DNA of 64,000 bases from Ignavibacteria bacterium (GCA_031261605.1 JAISJI010000006.1:1-64000), one strand, 5' to 3'. Counted from the stretch's first letter, positions 27,351-38,561 are shown. Notes: generated from the sequence alone by a model not told the origin. A program made the numbers and translations.

Positions 27351-28418
27351 ATGAAATTCATTATCATACTTTTCCTACTATTCTTTGTCAATATTATTTT
27401 TGCGAATAATGTTCTCATCGCTCAAACAGATACAAGCAACATAGAAGTAATTGATGAAGAGCAAATTACTATAGAAGCAACCGATACCATTCCTAAAATA
27501 CCACTCTCCGAATTCATTTACGCAGATACACGTCGCTACTCTCTCGCAGGCGGATTGCCACAAGCAGAGACAAAGATAAAACCACTTACAGCAGCGATTT
27601 TCGCAGGAACATATACTGGTATATTCATATTGCAGCACCAGTTGCAAATGAAAACAATTTGGAAGGAGCATAGTTCTAAGTTTAGAATTATAGATGATGG
27701 ACCGCAAGACCTCTGGATAGACAAGATGGGACATCTGTATGGTGCATATACCGCTGGTTATTTTTTGCGAGAGGCATTGGTCGCATCGGGCTTCAGTTGG
27801 AATGCTTCAAATAATATAGGAGCAGCGCTTGGCGTGGCGTATTCTACATACGTAGAGATATGGGATGGCTTTGGCGAGCATTGGGGCTTTAGTCCTACGG
27901 ATTGGGCAGCCGATTTGGCAGGTGGAATATTTTTTGTTGCACAGAATTATGTTCCGGCATTGCAGAACATCAGCCCGAAATTTATGTATATTCCATCGGA
28001 ATGGACTGGCTACACATCACGTATTCCACACGATATGTTTAATGATGATTACTCGTCTCAGTTTTTTTTCTATTCCATAAATGTATATAATTTGCTGCCG
28101 GAAAAATGGAAAGAGTATTATCCACCGTGGTTGGAGATTAGCGTTGGTTACACTGTGCGAAATTTATTAGAGAACAATGCACCTGAAAGACAGGATTTAG
28201 AGCCCTGTTCGGAGTGCATTAGCATAGAGAAAGGATTTTGGGGAAGCCCGCGATTTGTGATTGCTTTGGATTACAATATGGCGAAGTTGTTGCCCGATGG
28301 ATGTAATACTTGGAACTGGTTTAAGCAGTCGCTAAATCTTCTTAAATTTCCGTCTCCGGCATTGGAAATAGGGAAGGTAACGAGGTTTTACTTAATGTTT
28401 CCATTTAAGATATTTTGA
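27351..28418 (+). CDS. Predicted periplasmic/outer-membrane protein, DUF2279/YfiM-like
   Basis: Signal-like N-terminus; WIDKMGHLYGAYTAGYFLREAL...GVAYSTYVEIWDGFGEHWGFSPTDWAADLAGG. Confidence 0.65.
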   Translation: MKFIIILFLLFFVNIIFANNVLIAQTDTSNIEVIDEEQITIEATDTIPKIPLSEFIYADTRRYSLAGGLPQAETKIKPLTAAIFAGTYTGIFILQHQLQMKTIWKEHSSKFRIIDDGPQDLWIDKMGHLYGAYTAGYFLREALVASGFSWNASNNIGAALGVAYSTYVEIWDGFGEHWGFSPTDWAADLAGGIFFVAQNYVPALQNISPKFMYIPSEWTGYTSRIPHDMFNDDYSSQFFFYSINVYNLLPEKWKEYYPPWLEISVGYTVRNLLENNAPERQDLEPCSECISIEKGFWGSPRFVIALDYNMAKLLPDGCNTWNWFKQSLNLLKFPSPALEIGKVTRFYLMFPFKIF

Positions 28419-28432
28419 TTTATTTACTTAAT

Positions 28433-28470
28433 AAAAGGGACGACTTGCAAAAAACAAGTCGTCCCTTTTT
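28433..28470. terminator. Bidirectional intrinsic terminator between convergent genes
   Basis: AAAAGGGACGACTTG-caaaaaa-CAAGTCGTCCCTTTTT; perfect stem with A-tract and T-tract on opposite sides. Confidence 0.9.
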
Positions 28471-28489
28471 CTTTTAATTTAGTTATGCG

Positions 28490-30106
28490 TTATAGTTTTG
28501 GACCAGCAGCCACGAGTGCCTTTCCGTGTTCGTTATCTGTAAATGCTTCGAAGTTGTCTACGAATTTCTTTGCTAATACTTTTGCTTGAGCATCCCAAGC
28601 AGTGGGGTCAGCCCATAGATTACGAGGATTGAGGTTAGAATCAATTCCTTTAATTGATTTAGGAATAAGTAATCCAAAGATTGGCAATTCTTCCAAATTA
28701 TTTTCATCAATGCTACCATCAAGGATAGCGTTGATAATAGCGCGAGTAATTGGAATATCAATACGCTTGCCTGTTCCGTAAGCACCACCTATCCATCCGG
28801 TATTTACTAAGTATGCTTTTGAGTCGTGAGCCAACATCTTGCGAGTTAATTCGCGTGCATATACAGTAGGGTGGAGTGTTAAGAAGGCGCTACCAAAGCA
28901 GGAAGAGAATGTTGCTTGTGGTTCGGTAATACCGCGTTCTGTGCCGGCGAGTTTGGCTGTGTATCCACTGAGGAAGTGGTATTCGGTTTGCTCTTTGTTC
29001 AGCACAGCAACAGGAGGCAATACGCCAAAGGCATCAGCAGTTAAGAATATTACATTCTTTGGATGTGTGCCCTTTGATATAGGTCGAACAATGCGTTCAA
29101 TGTGGTCTATTGGATAGGAGACGCGAGTGTTTTCTGTCTTTGCTTTTGAAGCGAAATCCACAGAGCCATCTTCGCGGAGAACGCAATTCTCTAATAGTGC
29201 ATTACGTTTGATAGCCCCATAAATATCTGGCTCTTTCTTTGGGTCAAGGTCAATACACTTAGCATAGCAGCCACCCTCGAAGTTGAATACGCCGTCGTCA
29301 TCCCAGCCGTGTTCATCATCGCCGATGAGATTGCGGTTCGGGTCAGTAGATAGAGTGGTCTTACCTGTTCCGGACAAGCCAAAGAAGATTGCAGTATCAC
29401 CGGCTTTGCCTTCATTAGCGGAGCAGTGCATAGATGCAATACCTTTGAGCGGTAGGTAGTAGTTCATAATGGAGAATATACCTTTTTTCATTTCACCGCC
29501 ATACCAAGTTCCTCCGATGCAAGCCATTCTATCTTTGAGATGGAATGCAACGAATACGTCGCTGTTAAGACCTTGCTCTTTCCATTGTGGATTGGTTGCT
29601 TTGGAAGCGTTCATTACAACGAAATCTGGCTCGAAGTCATTGAGTTCGTCAGCAGTGGGGCGTATGAACATATTAGTAACGAAATGGCACTGCCAAGCAA
29701 CTTCCATAATGAAGCGTATTTTCAGGCGAGTGTCTTTGTTTGCACCGCAGAAGCCATCAAAAACGTAGAGTTTTTTGTTGGAAAGCTGATTAGCAGCGAT
29801 GTTTTTGAGATGCGACCATACTTCTGGTGAAATAGGTTTGTTGTCTGATGACTTTCTACCTGGGTTAGCCCACCAAACATTTTTTTCGTTTTCTGGCTCT
29901 TTTACGAGGTATTTGTCCTTAGGCGAGCGACCGGTAAAAATGCCGGTATCAACCGCCATAGCACCGAGCGTAGTCATAGTGCAACGTTCGAAACCTTCGA
30001 GTTTAGCGTCTGTCTCGGCTTTGTATAGGTCTTCGAAAGACGGGTTATGGATAATTTCTACGGGATTATTTATCCCATACTTTGATAAATCAATTTTTTT
30101 GCTCAT
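28490..30106 (-). CDS. pckA: Phosphoenolpyruvate carboxykinase (ATP)
   Basis: [67 protein letters not shown]. The ATG at 30106 ([11 protein letters not shown]) is a more plausible start than the track start at 30178. Confidence 0.95.
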   Translation of the reverse strand: MSKKIDLSKYGINNPVEIIHNPSFEDLYKAETDAKLEGFERCTMTTLGAMAVDTGIFTGRSPKDKYLVKEPENEKNVWWANPGRKSSDNKPISPEVWSHLKNIAANQLSNKKLYVFDGFCGANKDTRLKIRFIMEVAWQCHFVTNMFIRPTADELNDFEPDFVVMNASKATNPQWKEQGLNSDVFVAFHLKDRMACIGGTWYGGEMKKGIFSIMNYYLPLKGIASMHCSANEGKAGDTAIFFGLSGTGKTTLSTDPNRNLIGDDEHGWDDDGVFNFEGGCYAKCIDLDPKKEPDIYGAIKRNALLENCVLREDGSVDFASKAKTENTRVSYPIDHIERIVRPISKGTHPKNVIFLTADAFGVLPPVAVLNKEQTEYHFLSGYTAKLAGTERGITEPQATFSSCFGSAFLTLHPTVYARELTRKMLAHDSKAYLVNTGWIGGAYGTGKRIDIPITRAIINAILDGSIDENNLEELPIFGLLIPKSIKGIDSNLNPRNLWADPTAWDAQAKVLAKKFVDNFEAFTDNEHGKALVAAGPKL

Positions 30107-30315
30107 AGTGGCTCTTATATATTTTGGTTTATGTAAAAATCTATATGTAATTTGCATTAATATACTAATAATTTCCAAAATAAATATTAGTTATGAAAAA
30201 AAAGTTTTGTTATGGTAGTAATAATTCAAATTTCTATTTTTAGGATTGTATTTATGGTATTTTTTTCCCAAAAAATTATTAACTTATAGTTCAATATTAA
30301 ATGTGGATATAAAAT

Positions 30316-31536
30316 TTGAAAAAGAAAGAAGAAGTATGCTCCTTCTGTGGAAGGTCAATAGATGAAGTAAAGTTCTTATTTGACGGGCTAAGTCCAAATG
30401 CACGTATCTGTAATGATTGCGTAACGAAAGCCAATGAAATGGTCACTACTAGTGCAAATGCTAAGGTGGCGGGTGAGTTGGATATGAGTGTAACGCCGAG
30501 CAAAATCAAGTCAGCATTGGATGAGTATGTGATAGGTCAGGATTACGCAAAGATGGTGTTAGCGGTATCGGTATATAATCATTACAAGCGTATCACATTG
30601 GGAAAGAGCAATGAAGTAGAGATAGAGAAGAGCAATATACTGCTGATAGGTCCGACAGGGACAGGTAAGACGCTACTTGCACGGACGTTAGCGAGAGTGT
30701 TGCAGGTGCCGTTCGCTATAGCAGATGCAACAACGATAACAGAAGCGGGCTATGTAGGTGATGATGTGGAATCGGTTTTGCTAGCGCTATTGCAAAATGC
30801 AGATTACAATGTAGAGGCAGCAGAGCGAGGAATAATATACATAGATGAGATAGATAAGATAGCACGCAAAAGTGAATCGCAAAGTATAACGCGTGATGTA
30901 TCTGGCGAAGGAGTTCAGCAGTCGTTGTTGAAGATACTAGAAGGGACGCGTTCGGGTGTTCCACCGAAAGGCGGACGCAAGCATCCCGAGCAGTCGTTAA
31001 TATACTTAAATACAAAGAATATTCTTTTCGTCTGTGGAGGAGCATTTGACGGCTTAGAAAAAATTATAGGCAGGCGTTTAGAGACATCTCATATTGGCTT
31101 TACAGCGGAAAGCACAGAGAGAGTGAATGCAACTTATGATTTGTTTAAGAAGACGGAGCCGGGCGACTTAGTAAAATATGGATTGATACCGGAACTTACA
31201 GGTAGATTGCCGAGTATCGCACCATTGGAAGAGTTATCCGAAGAGGCATTGATAGCAGTATTGACAAAGCCAAAGAACGCTATAATTAAGCAATTCCAGT
31301 ATCTAATTGGATTAGAGAATGTGGAATTGGTCTTTGAGGAAGATGCAATAACAGCCATAGTATCCGAGGCAAAGAAGCGTAAAACAGGTGCAAGAGCATT
31401 ACGAGCAATTTTGGAAGAAGTGATGATGCCGGTGATGTATAGGGTGCCGGATGACAAGCAGTTGCAAAAATGTTTGATAACAAAGAAAGTAATAACCAAA
31501 GAAAGCGAGCCGGAATTTATTAGAAATATTAATTAA
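30316..31536 (+). CDS. clpX: ATP-dependent Clp protease ATP-binding subunit ClpX (TTG start)
   Basis: Zinc finger CSFCGRS...[56 protein letters not shown]. Confidence 0.95.
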   Translation: MKKKEEVCSFCGRSIDEVKFLFDGLSPNARICNDCVTKANEMVTTSANAKVAGELDMSVTPSKIKSALDEYVIGQDYAKMVLAVSVYNHYKRITLGKSNEVEIEKSNILLIGPTGTGKTLLARTLARVLQVPFAIADATTITEAGYVGDDVESVLLALLQNADYNVEAAERGIIYIDEIDKIARKSESQSITRDVSGEGVQQSLLKILEGTRSGVPPKGGRKHPEQSLIYLNTKNILFVCGGAFDGLEKIIGRRLETSHIGFTAESTERVNATYDLFKKTEPGDLVKYGLIPELTGRLPSIAPLEELSEEALIAVLTKPKNAIIKQFQYLIGLENVELVFEEDAITAIVSEAKKRKTGARALRAILEEVMMPVMYRVPDDKQLQKCLITKKVITKESEPEFIRNIN

Positions 31537-31546
31537 GAACATATTT

Positions 31547-32686
31547 ATGAAAGTAAAAGATATATTGGATACTATGCCTATACGGCATACTTTTTACTTG
31601 ATATTGCCCGCAATATTGGTGCTATATCTTTTGCTTGGCTATGGTTTTTATACTTTCAGAGATTCATATTCACACAAGCAATCTCAATTAAAAGCAAATG
31701 TGGTAGCACATTCGTATGCGGATGCAATGAGAAGATATTTTAATAGGTCATATTCTATGGAGCGGAATTTTAATGAAATAGTTAGTGGTTATGGGAATTT
31801 ATATCCGACATCAAGGCGTAAATATTTAGAGCAATATGGAATGGGCTTTTTGAAGCAATGTAGCATTTATGAATTGCAATCTGTATCAGTAGATTTTGAC
31901 AAAGACGCATTGGATGGATTGGATGCACAATATAGCAATGAAGGCATATACACATCAACAGGCAGGTTCAACTATATATTTTATTGGGAAAATGACAAAG
32001 TAAATGTTCAATACTATGACAACGTAGAGACGCTGTCGCACGATGATTTTTATTACTTATCAAGGAAAGAAGGTAAAGCTACTTTAATAGAGCCATTTAT
32101 TTGGAACTATGCGGATAATGGAGGTAAGACAGGTAGTTCAGAGATACGGCGTATGATATTAGATTTTACTAGTCCTGTATTGGATAGTTCAAATCGTATA
32201 GTAGGCGTAACTTGTTTTGAAATGTCAGCACCTAAGATGCATAAAAGATTATTGAGCAAATTCAAGGGTTTTGATGCTGAAAATATGATGATATCGTTAG
32301 TAAGCGATAAAGATATATTCATTTTCCATACGGATAGCAATCAAATAGGTAAAACATTGGAAGACGATAGTTTTTTTGCTGAAGACGTTGACAACAAGAT
32401 AAAATCCCATAAAGATATGGAATTTGAGGCAACAAATTATTTAGGCGAAACATACAGAGTTTTTTCAATACCATTTACGATAACCGGCACATCGATACAT
32501 TTAACGGCTGTAATTTCTTTCGCCGGAGATATTACAACTACAAGTGGCTATTCATTAATAAGTTTAATAGTGACGTTGACAATCTGTTATATTCTAACGG
32601 TTGTTGTCGTATTATTTTATTCAAATAGGATAATGAAACGATTTGCCGACAGCGAAATAACGACATTGGCAGATACTCCGGTATAG
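31547..32686 (+). CDS. Membrane-anchored double-Cache (dCache_1-like) sensor without recognisable output domain
   Basis: TM near N-terminus (YLILPAILVLYLLLGYGFYTF); VDFDKDALDGLDAQYSNEGIYTSTGRF...FYWEN; SPVLDSSNRIVGVTCFEMS; C-terminal TM then a short tail. Confidence 0.6.
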   Translation: MKVKDILDTMPIRHTFYLILPAILVLYLLLGYGFYTFRDSYSHKQSQLKANVVAHSYADAMRRYFNRSYSMERNFNEIVSGYGNLYPTSRRKYLEQYGMGFLKQCSIYELQSVSVDFDKDALDGLDAQYSNEGIYTSTGRFNYIFYWENDKVNVQYYDNVETLSHDDFYYLSRKEGKATLIEPFIWNYADNGGKTGSSEIRRMILDFTSPVLDSSNRIVGVTCFEMSAPKMHKRLLSKFKGFDAENMMISLVSDKDIFIFHTDSNQIGKTLEDDSFFAEDVDNKIKSHKDMEFEATNYLGETYRVFSIPFTITGTSIHLTAVISFAGDITTTSGYSLISLIVTLTICYILTVVVVLFYSNRIMKRFADSEITTLADTPV

Positions 32687-32732
32687 CAATAATTTATCAC
32701 AAATAACTAATGCACAAAATTTCAAAAAGATA

Positions 32733-33935
32733 ATGATAAAGAATTTTAACACCACTAATTTCATACGAAAACAAATGATATATCGGTTGCTACCGTTTGT
32801 ATTAGGGATAGCTGTATTGGCAATGGTTTTTCTGTATAAATTTTCCACTAAATATTTTGATGAAGATATGGATGAACAGAGAGATTTAATAGTGGAGAAT
32901 TGTATGAATATTGTTAATGTTGCATTTTTGAATTGTGTAACTATAGAGCGTAATTTCAATAATATATTATCTAATTTTAAAGCAGTTATGCCAAATAATC
33001 GGCGTAATTATTATTCAAATGCTATTCAGCATTTACTTAGTGTAAGTCCGAATGTACGTGCAATGTGGGTAGATTTTGAACCGAATGTTTTTGATGGCTT
33101 AGATGCACAATTTGCTAATACTCCATATTATTCGGAGCTCGGAGCATTTGATATGTTATGGGAAAAACCAGCGTATGGTCCAATGCAGCGTATTGCTATG
33201 GATACTGCGATGATTAATTCAGCCGCAAGTAAGGATTTCATAAAATTAGCACGGGAATACAGAAGCACAATCATAACATCGCCTTACAGATATGCTTATA
33301 CAACTATGGATGGCGAAGAGAAAGTATTTGTAATAGCCACAATAAGTTCACCTGTATTTGATGCTGACTCTAACATAATAGCGATAGCGGGTATAGATAT
33401 AGATATGAACGATATATCTAATACGTTATTGGAACGCTTACCTGTTTATGTTCATTCGGTTGGCTTGCTTGATAAAAAAGGCGATTATTATCTTTCTACA
33501 CGACAGCCAGAATTATCATTAAAGAATATGAGAGATAATCGTATGTGGTATGGCGTAAATACCGATTCGCTCGTCAAATCATCTCTAACGAATGGTTTAG
33601 CCGGAATTACAAAAGATAAAGGCGGGAATAAGCAATATATATACACAATGAGAACATTAGACATAGAGAATATAGCCAATGGAACAATTATAGTATCTAC
33701 AGGGTTACTGCAAGATATTGTAGATGTGAATTCCGGCAGTTTAAATTCAATTTTAGGTGTGCTGCTAATCGCTATGCTATTCTTATTAGGTGGAGGTTTT
33801 GTAATGATAGGTATATGGCTGGATAATTATTATGAAAATGAAATTATATTTTACGTACAAACTCAAATAGATAATTCTGATGGAACAAACACCTCACTCT
33901 TCAACTTCGCCAGCAATCAGAATCTGGACGGATAA
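32733..33935 (+). CDS. Paralogous double-Cache (dCache_1-like) membrane protein without recognisable output domain
   Basis: VDFEPNVFDGLDAQFANTPYYSELGAF; SPYRYAYTTMDGEEKVFVIATISSPVFDADSNIIAIAGIDIDM; TM at both ends. Aligns with the preceding CDS. Confidence 0.6.
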   Translation: MIKNFNTTNFIRKQMIYRLLPFVLGIAVLAMVFLYKFSTKYFDEDMDEQRDLIVENCMNIVNVAFLNCVTIERNFNNILSNFKAVMPNNRRNYYSNAIQHLLSVSPNVRAMWVDFEPNVFDGLDAQFANTPYYSELGAFDMLWEKPAYGPMQRIAMDTAMINSAASKDFIKLAREYRSTIITSPYRYAYTTMDGEEKVFVIATISSPVFDADSNIIAIAGIDIDMNDISNTLLERLPVYVHSVGLLDKKGDYYLSTRQPELSLKNMRDNRMWYGVNTDSLVKSSLTNGLAGITKDKGGNKQYIYTMRTLDIENIANGTIIVSTGLLQDIVDVNSGSLNSILGVLLIAMLFLLGGGFVMIGIWLDNYYENEIIFYVQTQIDNSDGTNTSLFNFASNQNLDG

Positions 33936-35298
33936 GAATTTACTATCAATATGCGCCACATCATTTTTAGTATCTTTTATGGGGTCAGCGCTCAATCTTG
34001 CCTTACCCAAAATCAGCGAAGATTTACAAATGAATGCGGTTATGCTTACTTGGATGGTGACAGCATTCTTGGTGACTACAGCAATTTTCCAAATTCCATT
34101 AGCGAAAATAGCCGACATTATCGGTCGCAAAAAAACTTATTTTTGCGGCGTTGCGTTATTCTCTATCAGCACTATTGGCTGTGGTTTTGCTTCAAGTTCA
34201 ATGATGATGATTTTATTACGAATACTTTCCGGTATCGGTGCGGCTATCATATTTGGAAATGGAATGGCGATACTATTGTCAATATTTCCCCCCATATACA
34301 GAGCACGAGTAATCGGCATCAATGTCGCAACCGTATATGCTTCATTAGCAGCGGGACCTTTTCTCGGTGGTATAATAACGGATGCTTTGGGTTGGCATTG
34401 GCTTTTCTTCATTTCCGGTATTGTTGGCTTCATAGCACTTGCTATAGCGATGGTCTTTCTAAAAGGAGAATGGACAGAAGCGAAAGGAGAAATATTTGAT
34501 GTTGTTGGCTCTGTAATATTTGGTATTGCGATATTTGCAATAATCTATGGTTTTATGGATATTAAGCATTTGCACGGAATTATTTGGCTTGCGGTTGGTA
34601 TTGGTGCGACAATTGGATTTATCATTTATGAGAAGCGACAAATTTATCCGGTATTGAATATCGCTCTATTTAGCGGCAATAGAACATTCACACTATCAAC
34701 ATTGGCAGCAATAATTAACTATGCAGCAACATCGGGTTTATCATTTATGTTGAGTTTATATTTGCAATACATACGTGGATTTGAAGCAAGGCACGCCGGA
34801 ATAATATTGATTTCGCAGGCGTGCATACAATGTATCTTTGCGCTATTAACGGGAAAGTTGTCTGAGAGGTTTAGTCCATCACGCCTTGCAACGACAGGAA
34901 TGCTTATCATTTGTGTTGGACTTACCGGATTAATATTCCTATCGAATGATACTCCGATATGGATTATTGTTATGCTGTTATTATTTTTTGGCATTGGCTT
35001 TGGTATATTCTCCTCGCCGAATACCAATATTATAATGGGTTCAGTGTCTAAGCATAATTATGGGCAAGCATCCGCTACAACCGGCACAGCACGCTTGATA
35101 GGACAGACATTTAGTATTGGTATCGCAGGTATGATTATATCTTTGCATTTGGGCGAACATTCCATTACGCCAGAGGTATTTCCGGACTTGCTTGCAAGTA
35201 TGAAGACAACGTTCATTGTTTTTCTAATTCTCTGTCTTATTGGTGTTTATTGCTCTACGGCACGTATAGATAAGAATAATACAGAGGTTGCGGAGTAG
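33880..35298 (+). CDS. MFS transporter, DHA2/EmrB-QacA-like
   Basis: Multi-TM; FMGSALNLALPKISEDLQMNAVMLTWMVTAFLVTTAIFQIPLAKIADIIGRKKTYFCGV; SPNTNIIMGSVSKHNYGQASA. Confidence 0.88.
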   Translation: MEQTPHSSTSPAIRIWTDKNLLSICATSFLVSFMGSALNLALPKISEDLQMNAVMLTWMVTAFLVTTAIFQIPLAKIADIIGRKKTYFCGVALFSISTIGCGFASSSMMMILLRILSGIGAAIIFGNGMAILLSIFPPIYRARVIGINVATVYASLAAGPFLGGIITDALGWHWLFFISGIVGFIALAIAMVFLKGEWTEAKGEIFDVVGSVIFGIAIFAIIYGFMDIKHLHGIIWLAVGIGATIGFIIYEKRQIYPVLNIALFSGNRTFTLSTLAAIINYAATSGLSFMLSLYLQYIRGFEARHAGIILISQACIQCIFALLTGKLSERFSPSRLATTGMLIICVGLTGLIFLSNDTPIWIIVMLLLFFGIGFGIFSSPNTNIIMGSVSKHNYGQASATTGTARLIGQTFSIGIAGMIISLHLGEHSITPEVFPDLLASMKTTFIVFLILCLIGVYCSTARIDKNNTEVAE

Positions 35299-35304
35299 TT
35301 GTGG

Positions 35305-35892
35305 CTATATAGTCATCTTTTTGATTATTCCCAGCATCTCATTTCTACCTAAGTCAGTAACGGAAGAGTATGGCAATACTTCGAGACAATGCTCGCATAG
35401 CGAAGTTATATGCTCGAGTTGTATCTTTCTTTCTTCTATTACATTTTTGGAAATTTTGTCGCACTTTGTAAGCACAATTAGATACTCCTTTCCGATGCCC
35501 TCTAAGAACTCAATAAGTTCAATATCCTTATCCATAGGGTCGTGTCGGCTGTCTATAAGGACGCACACAAATTTAAGTGGCTCGCGTTTCTCTAAATACG
35601 CATAGTTAAGCGTAGCCCAACGCTCGCGATGTGCTTTACCAATGGTAGCATAGCCAAGCCCGGGCATATCAACAAGTATCCATTTATCTTCAACAGAGAA
35701 GAAGTTTATTTCGCGTGTCTTACCGGGAGCAGCCGATATTTTGGCTAACTTCTTTCGCATAACGATGCTATTGATTAGAGAGGATTTTCCGACATTAGAC
35801 CTACCGATGAATGCAATCTCAGGGAGATTTAGGATAGGGAATTTAGTTTCTTCGGTTACGCCGAGTAGGAACTTCGCATTTGAAATTATCAT
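35305..35892 (-). CDS. engB: Ribosome biogenesis GTP-binding protein YsxC/EngB
   Basis: EIAFIGRSNVGKSSLINSI, TPGKT-like APGKTREINFF, DMPGLGYA, LTKCDK. Confidence 0.93.
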   Translation of the reverse strand: MIISNAKFLLGVTEETKFPILNLPEIAFIGRSNVGKSSLINSIVMRKKLAKISAAPGKTREINFFSVEDKWILVDMPGLGYATIGKAHRERWATLNYAYLEKREPLKFVCVLIDSRHDPMDKDIELIEFLEGIGKEYLIVLTKCDKISKNVIEERKIQLEHITSLCEHCLEVLPYSSVTDLGRNEMLGIIKKMTI

Positions 35893-35999
35893 TTGAAATT
35901 ATTATGTGGATTATTTATTAGCAAACTACATATTTTTTCAATATAAACATTATTTTTGTAAATACATTAATTTAGAAATAAATATTCAACAGGATAACT

Positions 36000-37550
36000 A
36001 TGCGAACACGTTTAGGCAATAAAATAATCATACTTGATTTTGGCTCACAATACACCCAGTTGATAGCCCGAAAAATCAGGGAAATAGGTGTAAATGCAAA
36101 GATATATCCGTATCATATTGCGCAAAATGTAATTACAGGGGAAAACCCCAATGGCATCATTCTGTCTGGTAGCCCGAAGAGTGTGAATGATGCTGAGATA
36201 ATTACTCCGAGTTTCAATGTATTTGAACTAGGTGTTCCTATACTTGGTATTTGCTACGGTATGCAATTTACTGCAAAATTTTTTGAAGGCAAGGTCATCA
36301 ATGACAATAGACGCAGAGAGTATGGCAGAACCAACCTGCGTCTATTCGCTCATTCACCGCTTTTTGCAGGAATGGAGGACAATAAGATAGTGTGGATGAG
36401 CCACGGAGATAGCATAAAAGTTATGCCGACTGGCTTTGAACTTATTGGCAAGTCGAAGACCTGCTCTGTTGCCGCAATCGTTCATAAGAAGAAGCAGATA
36501 TATGGTGTGCAATTTCATCCGGAAGTTAATCATACGGAGGAGGGAAATATATTGCTGAAAAACTTTGCAGTCAACATTTGTAAATGTCGCACGGATTGGA
36601 CAACGGCTAATTTTATCAAAACGAATATTGACGCTATAAGAAAGCAAGTAGGAACAGACAAAGTGATATGTGCATTGAGCGGTGGTGTTGATTCTACTGT
36701 GTTGGCGGTGTTGTTGCATAAGGCGATAGGTGACCAGTTGCTATGCTTCCATGTGGATAGTGGCTTGATGCGAACAGACGAAAGTAAGACAATATATAAG
36801 TTGTTTAAAGAAAATTTTGATATGCACATTGAGGTAATAAATGGGCAAGAGGAATTCTTTAAGGCACTTAAAGGTGTTAGCGACCCCGAGAAGAAGCGTA
36901 AAATTATTGGTAAGACGTTCATTAATCTATTTGAGAAGGAAGCGGTAAAGCGGGCAGATTGCAAGTGGCTGGCTCAAGGAACACTTTATCCCGATGTTAT
37001 TGAGTCGGTATCGGTGAATGGTCCTTCCCAAACAATTAAGTCACATCATAATGTAGGCGGATTGCCGAAAAAAATGAAACTCAAAGTATTAGAGCCATTT
37101 AGAGAATTATTTAAGGATGAAGTGCGGAGTATTGGTAGAGAACTTGGAGTGCCGGAATGGTTCATTAAGCGACATCCATTTCCCGGTCCTGGGCTTGGTA
37201 TTCGCGTGCTTGGAGCGGTCTCGTCGGAGAAGGTAGCGGTATTGCAGAAAGCGGATGACATATTGTTGGACGAGTTGCATAAATATAATTTGTATGATGC
37301 CATTTGGCAAGCGTTTGCAGTTCTATTGCCTGTTCAATCGGTTGGTGTAATGGGTGATGAACGCACTTATGATTATACTTGTGCTATACGAGCAGTGGAT
37401 GCAGTGGATGGGATGACAGCAGAATTTCATAGAATACCTTACGATGTATTGGATGCTATATCTACGCGTATTTGTAATGAGGTAAGAGGTATCAATAGGG
37501 TAGTTTATGATATTACCAGCAAGCCACCGGGGACTATTGAATGGGAATAG
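36000..37550 (+). CDS. guaA: GMP synthase (glutamine-hydrolysing)
   Basis: IIILDFGSQYTQLIARKIRE, GICYGMQ, GVQFHPEVNHTEEG, ALSGGVDSTVLAVLLHKAIG, HPFPGPGLGIRVLG, C-terminal PPGTIEWE. Confidence 0.97.
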   Translation: MRTRLGNKIIILDFGSQYTQLIARKIREIGVNAKIYPYHIAQNVITGENPNGIILSGSPKSVNDAEIITPSFNVFELGVPILGICYGMQFTAKFFEGKVINDNRRREYGRTNLRLFAHSPLFAGMEDNKIVWMSHGDSIKVMPTGFELIGKSKTCSVAAIVHKKKQIYGVQFHPEVNHTEEGNILLKNFAVNICKCRTDWTTANFIKTNIDAIRKQVGTDKVICALSGGVDSTVLAVLLHKAIGDQLLCFHVDSGLMRTDESKTIYKLFKENFDMHIEVINGQEEFFKALKGVSDPEKKRKIIGKTFINLFEKEAVKRADCKWLAQGTLYPDVIESVSVNGPSQTIKSHHNVGGLPKKMKLKVLEPFRELFKDEVRSIGRELGVPEWFIKRHPFPGPGLGIRVLGAVSSEKVAVLQKADDILLDELHKYNLYDAIWQAFAVLLPVQSVGVMGDERTYDYTCAIRAVDAVDGMTAEFHRIPYDVLDAISTRICNEVRGINRVVYDITSKPPGTIEWE

Positions 37551-37561
37551 TTAAGTTATAA

Positions 37562-38452
37562 TTATGCCTTTGGATGTGCCAATCTGTAAGCGTCTTTCAG
37601 ACGCTCAGCAGAGATATGGGTATAGATTTGGGTGGTGCTTAGATTAGTGTGTCCAAGCATCAAACTAACGGCTTGCAGTTCTGCTCCGTTATCCAATAAA
37701 TGTGTTGCGAAACTGTGCCGTAATGTATGCGGGCTTTTTTGCTTTGCATCGGTGATATAGCCCATCGCTCTATGTATTCTATAATATGCAGAGTTTGCTG
37801 TAAGTTCCCTTCCATTGGCATTGATAAATAATCTATTGGTATCAGTTACTATACTCTTTCTATGTTTTAAGTAATTGTTAATGGCGGACAATGCAACATC
37901 TCCAATAGGCACAATGCGTTCCTTGTTTCCTTTACCCATAACTTTAACTTCCTTGCGATACATATCTATAGCGTTGAGTTCAATTCCAAGCGCTTCGCTG
38001 ATTCGCAAACCGGAACTATATAGTAGTTCTGTAAGTGCTAAATTTCTTGCTCCATCAAATGTATTCGGTTTAAATAAATCCATTAAGTCAGATGCTTCGT
38101 TGTGTTGCAATACAGATGGTAATTTATCCTCCCGTTTAGGCAAATGTGTAGTAGCAGCGATGTTGCTTGTCAATATTTGCTTGTGATATGCGTATTTGAA
38201 CATTGCCTTTACTGCTGCAACTTTCTGTCGTAAGGAGTTGCGATGCTTTAAGTTATCGTCAAGCCATCCAAGGAAATATTTAATATCAGATGAGGTAATA
38301 GCATCCACTTCTGGCACTATCTCATTAGTTTCCTCAAGGTATTGAATGAATTGGTTCAATGCCTTGGAATACGCTATGAGCGTGTGAGCGGAGAAGTTTT
38401 TCTCGTATTTGCAATATTGCAAGTAATTATCTATTAATAGGTCTAATGTCAT
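37562..38452 (-). CDS. Tyrosine recombinase XerC/XerD family
   Basis: LLYSSGLRISEALGIELNAID, VMGKGNKERIVPIG, SPHTLRHSFATHLLDNGAELQAVSLMLGHTNLSTTQIYTH. Confidence 0.92.
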   Translation of the reverse strand: MTLDLLIDNYLQYCKYEKNFSAHTLIAYSKALNQFIQYLEETNEIVPEVDAITSSDIKYFLGWLDDNLKHRNSLRQKVAAVKAMFKYAYHKQILTSNIAATTHLPKREDKLPSVLQHNEASDLMDLFKPNTFDGARNLALTELLYSSGLRISEALGIELNAIDMYRKEVKVMGKGNKERIVPIGDVALSAINNYLKHRKSIVTDTNRLFINANGRELTANSAYYRIHRAMGYITDAKQKSPHTLRHSFATHLLDNGAELQAVSLMLGHTNLSTTQIYTHISAERLKDAYRLAHPKA

Positions 38453-38561
38453 ACCATTTTACCTGCAAAAATCACGCCAAATATTTTAGATGCGAAATTG
38501 TTGTAGTAAATCAGATAATTATTTGTATTTTTGTAGTATTAAATAAAAATCTCAAACGAAA

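Noticed and set aside
33951-34499. 182-aa + strand ORF inside the MFS gene
   Set aside because: Alternate-frame ORF within a convincing MFS CDS; composition (many Cys/Trp/His/Arg) is typical of out-of-frame translation.
37562-38452. Tyrosine recombinase as a marker of an integrated mobile element
   Set aside because: Size and motifs fit housekeeping XerC/D, neighbours are guaA and a lipase-like gene, and no att repeats, tRNA or phage genes are visible.
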